A stretch of DNA of 64,000 bases from the NCBI GenBank assembly GCA_905182985.1, contig CAJJDN010000038.1:452258-516257 (forward strand), in the 5' to 3' direction. The DNA comes from Paramecium sonneborni (taxonomy: Eukaryota; Ciliophora; Oligohymenophorea; Peniculida; Parameciidae). This document shows positions 57,435-64,000 of the stretch, piece by piece. The position numbers and the translations under genes were made by a program. The stretch's first letter is position 1. The number at the start of each line of letters is the position of its first letter. The notes below the pieces were generated by a model that was not told the origin of the DNA, ran no database searches, and worked only from the letters and a program-made list of their open reading frames with translations.

Positions 57435-58671
57435 ATGATTAGAACAGGTTCGAACGTTCAAATTCAAAAATTGCAAATACCACTCTAATAAATCAGCCCA
57501 TTTAAAGGTCAAATCAGATATAGCAATCCATATTCAGATACACCTAGCACACCTTAAAAATCTATAATTTGTTAATAAATTAGAGGATCATCAACATTTA
57601 CACCTAATAAAAGCTAATAGCAATTTTATTTTAAAGATAATTCTAATACAATTGAAAGTAAAATACAATCATTGGTGAATGAGAATTGTTATCTTAATTA
57701 GGAATTAGAAAAAGCAAGAAATGAATTATAACATAATGCTTAATAATATGAATAATTACACATAATTAAAGAGAGAGTTAGTAAGTTAGAAGAACTAATA
57801 GACACACAATAAAATGAAATTGAAATATGGAAATTAAAATATTAAAAAGCAGCAGCTGGAGATTCTAAACTAGAAATACATTAAATGGAATAATAGATAT
57901 TTAATGTTATTGATGAAAACGAAAGATTGAATAAAATTATTTCTAATTTAGAATAATAACAATAAGAAAAGGATTAAGAGATAAAATCACTTATGATGAC
58001 AATTCAAAAATAAGAACTTGAAACAAAGAAACAAAAAGATAAATAAATATTAATTGAGAAAACAAATAAACCTGCTGTATCATGTAATCCATTTGCAATT
58101 GAAAATAAAAAATAATCAAAGTCTTCTATTTGTGATTTAAAGTAAAGTAAATGCAAAATAAATGACCAAGATTCCATGGCAAACAGAAAGAAGAGTGATA
58201 ATACCCAAAAATAAATCTAGATTAAAAATTAATAGGACATTAGTGATTTACAAAATTAGATCAAATAATTATAAATAGATAAATAATAGTTAGAGATAAT
58301 CGTAGAGGAATTATAATAAAAATTATAAGACAAAAACCTTGAAAAAAGCGAGATAAAGGATTCTTAAAAAGATTTGAACTTAGATTAAAATATCTAAATA
58401 TTAAAGCAAGTAATAGTCAAATAATAACAAATAGGAAGTTTCAAATTAGTAAATTCTGATACTTGAAGAATTCAAAAAGTATAAAAACTGTTAGTAGTAA
58501 AATTAAATAATTAAAGAACAAATTCTTTAATGGGAATAATCATTAAAGTCACTTAATAGTCAAATATGTAACACGAATGATCAAGAAGTAGATTGTATAG
58601 ATGCTGCTATTGAGGAATTCTAAAGTAGCTCAGCCAATTGCTTAAAATTAATTGATTAATTCTAGAAATGA
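57435..58671 (+). CDS. coiled-coil protein
   Basis: From MIRTGSNVQIQKLQIPLQQI, a Ser/Pro/Gln-rich head (RYSNPYSDTPSTPQKS, GSSTFTPNKSQQ) leads into ~300 residues of Leu/Ile/Glu/Gln heptads (ESKIQSLVNENCYLNQELEK, RVSKLEELIDTQQNEIEIWK, DENERLNKIISNLEQQQQEK), interrupted by SCNPFAIENKKQSKSS. It ends in another coil and SSANCLKLIDQFQK. The frame moves by one base around 58420-58460, and the length differs from a codon multiple by one, so a single run error explains it. Probably structural; possibly basal-body or cortical as for many Paramecium coiled-coil proteins, which is inference. Confidence 0.82.
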
Positions 58672-58715
58672 TTATATAAATGATATTTGGACTTTTTAAT
58701 TAATTAATCTAAACT

Positions 58716-59693
58716 AATGAATCAAACATCTATTTTTGAATATCTTGACAACCTAAAATTATAAATAACAGATCCAACTCAAAAGCAATTAGAATATTAT
58801 CATAATAAAAAAGCAATGATTACTTCATAAAGATAAATTGCTATACCAAAATTTAAATCTCCTCAGATTGTTCACCAAGAACCAAAATTTTTATAACTTA
58901 GAAAGACTTTGTCCCAATAAGAATTTTGCTCATCTCAAATATAGAAGTAATAAAATTATAATTATTACAAAACAAGGAATTATGAATCAAGAATCGCTTT
59001 CTAATGATTTTTATAATAAATTAAATCTAATCATAAAATCATTATTTAATGAAATCTGAGTGCGCAACAATTAAAAATGATTCAGAATAGATAAAGGAAA
59101 TTCATTCTAAATGGAAAAATGCAGACATATAATAAACTTAAATAGGCCAAATTAAAAAATTGTAGTTATCGTTTACTGAGTAGAAAAATTTGGACTTTTA
59201 ACTTCCAGATGTTTTTGTAACTACTAAACGAATACTTGCAAAGCCTTAAAGTAAATTATAAATTAATAATGAGAGAGTATGAAAATTAATAAAAAAACAT
59301 CATTCAGTTTCGAGACAAGTTTAAATAACAATCTCTAATCAAAATAATAAAGGAACCTTGAATTAACATCTCTTTAAACTAAATATTAAAAATTTAAGTA
59401 ACTATTTATAATAAATAATTAGAGATCTGTCTTGTTCTGTGAGGACAACTCCTTAAAAAGATTCTCATAATTAATGTTAATCTATTCTTAAAAATTAAAA
59501 TTTCTATGAAATAGATGGTATTAAATTTCCATTTGGATTATATTCGATGCATAAAAAAAGAAGAAATTAAATCTAGGATTTACTATATAGTAATAATTAA
59601 TAAAAATAAAAGAAATTAGATAATAATGATTAGATATAGTTTGAATGTAACAATGATGCTTATTTCAATAGCTGATTTAGTTTAAAGATAAAA
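58716..59693 (+). CDS. disrupted coding region, one or two small unknown genes
   Basis: Begins MNQTSIFEYLDNLKLQITDP and continues KAMITSQRQIAIPKFKSPQI, then the frame changes twice (NDFYNKLNLIIKSLFNE; KSECATIKNDSEQIKEIHSK followed by WKNADIQQ and LDFQLPDVFVTTKRILAKP). After a TGA near 59280 a new ATG gives MKINKKTSFSFETSLNNN, and the text ends in FYEIDGIKFPFGLYSMHKKR followed by a Gln/Asn-rich tail to TGA 59693. Mixed helical/Gln-rich composition on the same strand throughout. It may be one broken gene or two; exact exons could not be set. No family recognised. Confidence 0.45.
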
Positions 59694-59881
59694 TAGATTA
59701 AAAGAATACAAAAGTAGATCTTTTTTAGAAAATGCTTATTTTTCAATTATTTGTGCTAACAAGAATTGCAGATATCGAATTAAAATTAAGATTCAAGATT
59801 CCCATTCTATTAAATCCAGATTTTAGTAATTTTGAATATTTTCCAATTAATATAATTTTTATATCAATTATTATTTTATCA

Positions 59882-60619
59882 ATGTAGGAAAACTTTCCAA
59901 ATTAAAAAGACTTTCAACAAGAGAATTAACTTATCAAATAGCAATTACTACAATATTGGGTTAAGGTCTCTAAAAATCTTGATGAAGAATATGAAGAAAT
60001 TCTTTAATTGGGATCCGATTCTGATCCAAATGATATTATTAATGCTTTGTTTATTATAGAAGATGCAAGATAAGAATAATAAAAGGTATAATTATAAATA
60101 TTCATTTAGTTAGAAAAACAATAATTAGAGGCATTAAAGATTTAAATTGAATCATAGAAATAATAAATTAATGATTAAAAATAATAATAAAATGAGAAAT
60201 CCTAATCATCAAATACGAAACAAGATTTTAACCAAGAAATTCGATAGTTAGAAATTAAAATAAATGAATTATCATTAGCTCTTGTCCAAAGTAAAGAAGA
60301 AAAGGTTTAATACATGGAATAAGCTCAAAAATAGATATAATATCTTAAAGAATAAGAATTAGAATTGAAAAGCAAATTATAAATACTTTAATTTGAATAA
60401 TCAAAAAAATCTTCATTTGTTGAACAAGATGAAAATGCAACAAAAAATTCTAAAGATTATATTGAAGAGGATATTTCAAGGTAATCTGCTTCACCTTAAA
60501 CTTAAAAACTTAAATTAGATTATTCGAAGTTAAGTCTTGGTTAAAATTTAAAAAAATTAACAAAAGTTGATTAAGTTTAAGGAGCATCATAAGCATCATT
60601 TAGGTTTGGAAATAAATGA
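59882..60619 (+). CDS. coiled-coil protein
   Basis: MQENFPNQKDFQQENQLIKQ starts a clean frame; 246 codons unspliced or 238 if a 24-nt stopless intron (60086-60109) is removed. It contains VKVSKNLDEEYEEILQLGSD and DPNDIINALFIIEDARQEQQ, then Gln/Glu/Leu heptads (LEKQQLEALKIQIESQKQQI, IRQLEIKINELSLALVQSKE), a Ser-rich segment and a basic end (DYSKLSLGQNLKKLTKVDQV). The intron removes an otherwise hydrophobic insert from the coil, so splicing is likely. Function unknown. Confidence 0.82.
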
Positions 60620-60734
60620 ATTTTTAATGCATGTCCTCTATATTTTTATTTTTAAGTGTGATATTTTATATATAACTTTAAAAAAAATGTTATTAATATT
60701 GTTAGAAATGAAACCAAACTATTGAACCTATAAT

Positions 60735-62470
60735 TCAATCATAGATGAAGATAAATTCATTAATTCTAATGTTTATTGATTTTATCCTATCTAATTTAAT
60801 TTCATCAAATAATTTAAACAGCATCAAAGAAATCTGGAACAAGTAACCATTTTCTTATATTTGCCCATTAAATTAAATAATATAATTTCTTTACTCTTAC
60901 AACTCTACCAATTTTCTAAACTCAAATGTCTATTCATATTGTAATTTCTTATTTATTTTTATCTATTTAGATAGCCAAGTAAATCTTTTTATTTTTACAT
61001 TTATTTCATATTTCACAAATAATAAGTTATTAATACACATTTTCTCATATCATACATAATAAATATTTTCAAAATTTAAGAACATTTTTTCATTAAAAGC
61101 TTCTGGATATAGTAAATATATTTATTTATCAAATTTATAATTTTTGTTGTTCTCTTCAATTATTGTTAAAAAATCATTCTCATCTTCTTTTTATAATTCA
61201 GGAGTTTCATTATTCTGTTTGAAATTATTGGATGTTTAATTATAACTAATTTCAATATAAATAATTATTCATACTTGGATGAAAAATTATTTTTGAATCC
61301 TTAAAATATACTTTCATTAAAATTATGTTTGAATTAATTGCAATAAATTACCAATTTACTTAATTCGTTAGTTTTTTCTAGAAAATTTTCAAAATAATTG
61401 CTTTAAATTTAATTTAGACTTTATGAGACTGATAAATGAATAAAATTAAATACATATCTTTTCTAGGATAAATTTGGATTTTTAAGTATTAAATTTAATT
61501 TCTTTTGGCTAACTAGAAGTTGATTTTTAAGTTTATTCATATAAATTCAGATATTAAACAACCAATTCTAATAAATCAGTAGAAATCTTAAAATTTATAT
61601 ATAAAAATACCTTATACTTTACATCATACTATTCAAATCCTTTGATAAACCTATTCTCGTTAATAAAAGAGTCTAGTTAATTACAGAAATTATAAAGCAA
61701 TCTTGTAATTTCAGCAATTTAAATAAGTTCTTCTAATTCTTATTATTTGATTTTTTTAATCAAAATATGCAAGGCAACAAGCGAGCAACTATAGTATTTA
61801 AACAAATCATTTAGGATCATCAAAAATACATACTAATTTAATTTGTATTTAAGATGTCCATTTTTTTTGGTATCTATTACTTCAAAAGCTTTGTTCACAA
61901 ATTACATTATTAAATTGATTTCATTTCTAATTTAACAAGTTGGTAGTTGATTGAAGTACAAATATTTTTCTTTTCTGAATAAAGTTAATGAAAATGATGT
62001 TCTTAATTATTAGGATTTGAATTTTATATAAAGGTAATATTTAGATATTAACTCATGAATTAACAAATTATTATTATTTTTGTTTCTTTCTGATCGATTC
62101 TCAATGTTAGGTAAATCTAACTCACAAAATTGTGATAATAGAATACCATCATTCACACACCTCATCAATTTTTGTGACCTAAATACCTATCTATTATAAT
62201 CAAATTTTTGATTATGATAATCCATCCATCTTCATCCGTATGATTTTATTTTAGTTTTCTTATAATAGAACCAAAAGCTATTCTTCTATCTGTTTCTTTA
62301 TCCTAACCAGAAAGGGTATTTAGTATAATTTTTATATCACTCTCTTCTGGAGGATAAGTATTGTTATATATAGCTGCTAATATAGCCTATTTGATTAATT
62401 TAATAAATTTTACTCTTTCAAAAGACGTTTCTGCTCCTACTGTTGCACAGAATCTAGTAATAAAATTCAT
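60735..62470 (-). CDS. ANTH/ENTH-like endocytic adaptor protein, frame broken
   Basis: The N-terminus fits an AP180/CALM-type ANTH solenoid, which binds PI(4,5)P2 and clathrin at coated pits: TYPPEESDIKIILNTLSGQD, TDRRIAFGSIIRKLKQN, DEDGWIIIIKNLIIIDRYLG (family: ...W.VALKTLIVIHRLL.), then LMRCVNDGILLSQFCELDLP after one A is added at T run 62169-62173 (minus-strand A). Further helices (FVNKAFEVIDTKKNGHL, SCSLVALHILIKKIKQQELE) and an AAG-ending 24-nt intron (61587-61610) follow. Downstream text (ELQKEDENDFLTIIEENNKN, YLLYPEAFNEKMFLNFENI) meets a TGA at 61050, beyond which the same frame stays coding to 60735 (KKLQYEQTFEFRKLVELQEQ). No DPF/NPF or clathrin-box motif was found. The ANTH call is moderate. 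Confidence 0.66.
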
Positions 62471-62656
62471 ATTCAAATAAATTATTTTATATAAATTTAT
62501 TTTATTCTCAACATAATTTTTTGTAAAAAGTCTCGCCTTTTTTTCTTTTTAAAATGTTAATATTAATTAGGACAAATTCTCAATCTCAAAAAGTTTGAAA
62601 CTTAATTTAAGGTGAATGTTTATTATATAATAAAATAAGTAAATTTATTTCATTCA

Positions 62657-64000
62657 ATGAGTACACCAAAAAATTTCAGTAAACCAACTCTTTAAACTTA
62701 GAAATCTTCAAAACCTTCTTTATTTGCTCCAAAATTAGGTTCTCCAAATTCTTTATCACTCATCAAAAGTATTAAAAAGGTTTCAAATATCCTTTTAGCA
62801 AAACAATCCAGTAGTATACATATTAAAAGTCCTATTGTTAAAACAGAGAGAGCAAAGACTTTTAATTTTAGTGAAACAGATTCAAAACCAGAATTAAATA
62901 AATGGGATGCCGTTGCTAAAATAGAAAAATCAATCAATATACTCAGAAAAACTAGAGGTTAAATTGATTTCTCATTTCAAATTAAAGTAGAAGAGATAAT
63001 CAATCAAATGATGGCAATATGTAGTATTGATGAAAAAGTCATAAAATTGTTTCTGCAAATCAAAGACGAACGTGATTAAAAAAAATAATCCTAATTAAAA
63101 ACTTTAAAATTCATTAAAGGTCAATAGGATTAAATTGAACAATTAGTATTAATGTAAATAATCTTAGAAAAAAAGATGTTAGGAGTACGACTGAATAATG
63201 ATAATATATTTATTCAGTTATAAATACAAGAAACCAATATAAATATAAATTGATTCACCCAATTCTGAAATTTCGATGTTAAAAACTATTCATATAGATA
63301 ACTACATCTAAATTGGACAGCTAAAACTCAAAATATATCTTTATTTTTCAAAGACAAAATTATAAATTAACTATGCAGTTATTGTTTAATATTTGATTCT
63401 TTAACCTATGTTATATACTTAAATATTGTGTAATATAAAAAAGCGACAAAAAATTCAGTTGGCTTATTTTTAAATTAGCATCAGTTTATCTAAATTTTAC
63501 TTTGAATGATCAACTATAATTTGCAAAATTAGAATAATTGATAAATATTATAAATTTATTCCACAATTTTTATATGTTTAATAAAAAAAAAGATTATATA
63601 AAAAAAAAGTACAAAGACGTCCCTCCAATTAATATTGGTGATGTGAATAGAATATTGCAATAATATAAGAATGACGAAGACAAATTTAGGATGTTTACCT
63701 CAATTTTAGAAATACAAAAATAGCATTCGATTCGAACTCATGAAAGTAATACAGAAGAAATTCTTAGGAAAAATGTTTAAAGATTGATTGAACTTTATGG
63801 AGATGTTGATATCAATTAGGATGCTCTAAATAATATTTATAAAAATGTTGATGAAAATTAAGACATCTAAACATAAATTGAAAAAATTGAATATGGTAAT
63901 ATATTTTAAGGTGACATGAATTCTTAAATGATCAGTATTTAGAGATAGATTGAGCGATATGATCATTATTTGAATGTAATCTAAACAAAATTATCTAAAA
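62657..64000 (+). CDS. partial gene at right edge, unknown
   Basis: Begins MSTPKNFSKPTLQTQKSSKP with a Ser/Lys/Pro-rich head, then ELNKWDAVAKIEKSINILRK, FQIKVEEIINQMMAICSIDE and KVIKLFLQIKDERDQKKQ. After one-base shifts near 63230 and 63480 it reads SPNSEISMLKTIHIDNYIQI, DQLQFAKLEQLINIINLFHN, KKYKDVPPINIGDVNRILQQ, RTHESNTEEILRKNVQRLIE and a coil (IQTQIEKIEYGNIFQGDMN) to the window end without a stop. Mainly helical; the head looks disordered and phosphorylatable. No family recognised. The complete length cannot be judged. Confidence 0.72.

Noticed and set aside
57447..57456. GGTTCGAAC resembling a tRNA T-arm/B box
   Set aside because: No acceptor stem, anticodon arm or D arm around it; it lies in the coding start of a coiled-coil gene.
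62698..62937. 79-residue leftward ORF with a hydrophobic segment
   Set aside because: Antisense to the clearly coding start of the rightward gene at 62657; its text is the complement of a Ser/Lys-rich head.
1..64000. CRISPR arrays, insertion sequences, rRNA or tRNA genes, prokaryotic operons
   Set aside because: None seen; codon use, introns and protein families are those of a ciliate nucleus.

Overview
The window reads as a ciliate macronuclear scaffold, almost certainly a Paramecium-type genome. Long reading frames appear only when TAA and TAG are read as glutamine and TGA is the sole stop. Genes are packed on both strands with short AT-rich spacers. About 55 introns can be placed, all 20-33 nt, starting GT(A) and ending TAG or AAG. 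The gene content fits: a trichocyst matrix protein, a guanylyl cyclase fused to a P-type-ATPase-like half, and two calcium-dependent protein kinases. There is no sign of bacterial operons, ribosome binding sites, CRISPR arrays, transposases or recognisable tRNA/rRNA genes. The stop-to-stop ORFs of the standard code are nearly all fragments or shadows, so the genes below were rebuilt by eye with the ciliate code and tiny introns.

Layout. 0-6.3 kb: a fragment of a leftward gene, a PB1-domain protein, a decayed ribosomal eS19 copy, a trichocyst matrix protein, diphthine-ammonia ligase and ATP-type PEP carboxykinase. 6.5-10.1 kb: an R2R3-type Myb protein, a small membrane protein, a USP deubiquitinase and an unknown protein. 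10.1-14.8 kb: one large unknown protein, interrupted by an N run flanked by two identical 377-bp pieces (assembly overlap). 14.9-28 kb: an HMG-box protein, a ~2,470-aa ATPase-like/guanylyl cyclase, a divergent CDPK and an EGF-like/seven-TM protein. 28.1-38 kb: a 1,137-bp sequence present twice around a single N, two tandem related secreted PSI-domain proteins and a large multi-TM protein, all leftward. 38.3-45.3 kb: a Cys-rich surface protein, a Tubby-like protein, a membrane RING protein and a canonical CDPK. 45.3-64 kb: an NT-C2/coiled-coil protein, a basic unknown protein, an HP1-like chromodomain protein, a two-TM receptor-like protein, three coiled-coil or Gln-rich genes, an ANTH-like protein and a partial gene running off the right edge.

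Functional picture. There is no operon logic, but the window is rich in Ca2+/cyclic-nucleotide signalling and membrane/ciliary components: two CDPKs, a guanylyl cyclase, a seven-TM protein, Tubby, C2, ANTH and trichocyst proteins. Two global properties stand out. First, at least 11 introns end in AAG rather than the usual TAG. Second, many well-conserved genes are broken by single-base length changes in mononucleotide runs, nearly always one base short. Correcting these restores whole-codon coding lengths, so they look like sequencing/assembly errors rather than true pseudogenes. The eS19 copy, by contrast, carries damage that is not confined to such runs and looks genuinely dead.
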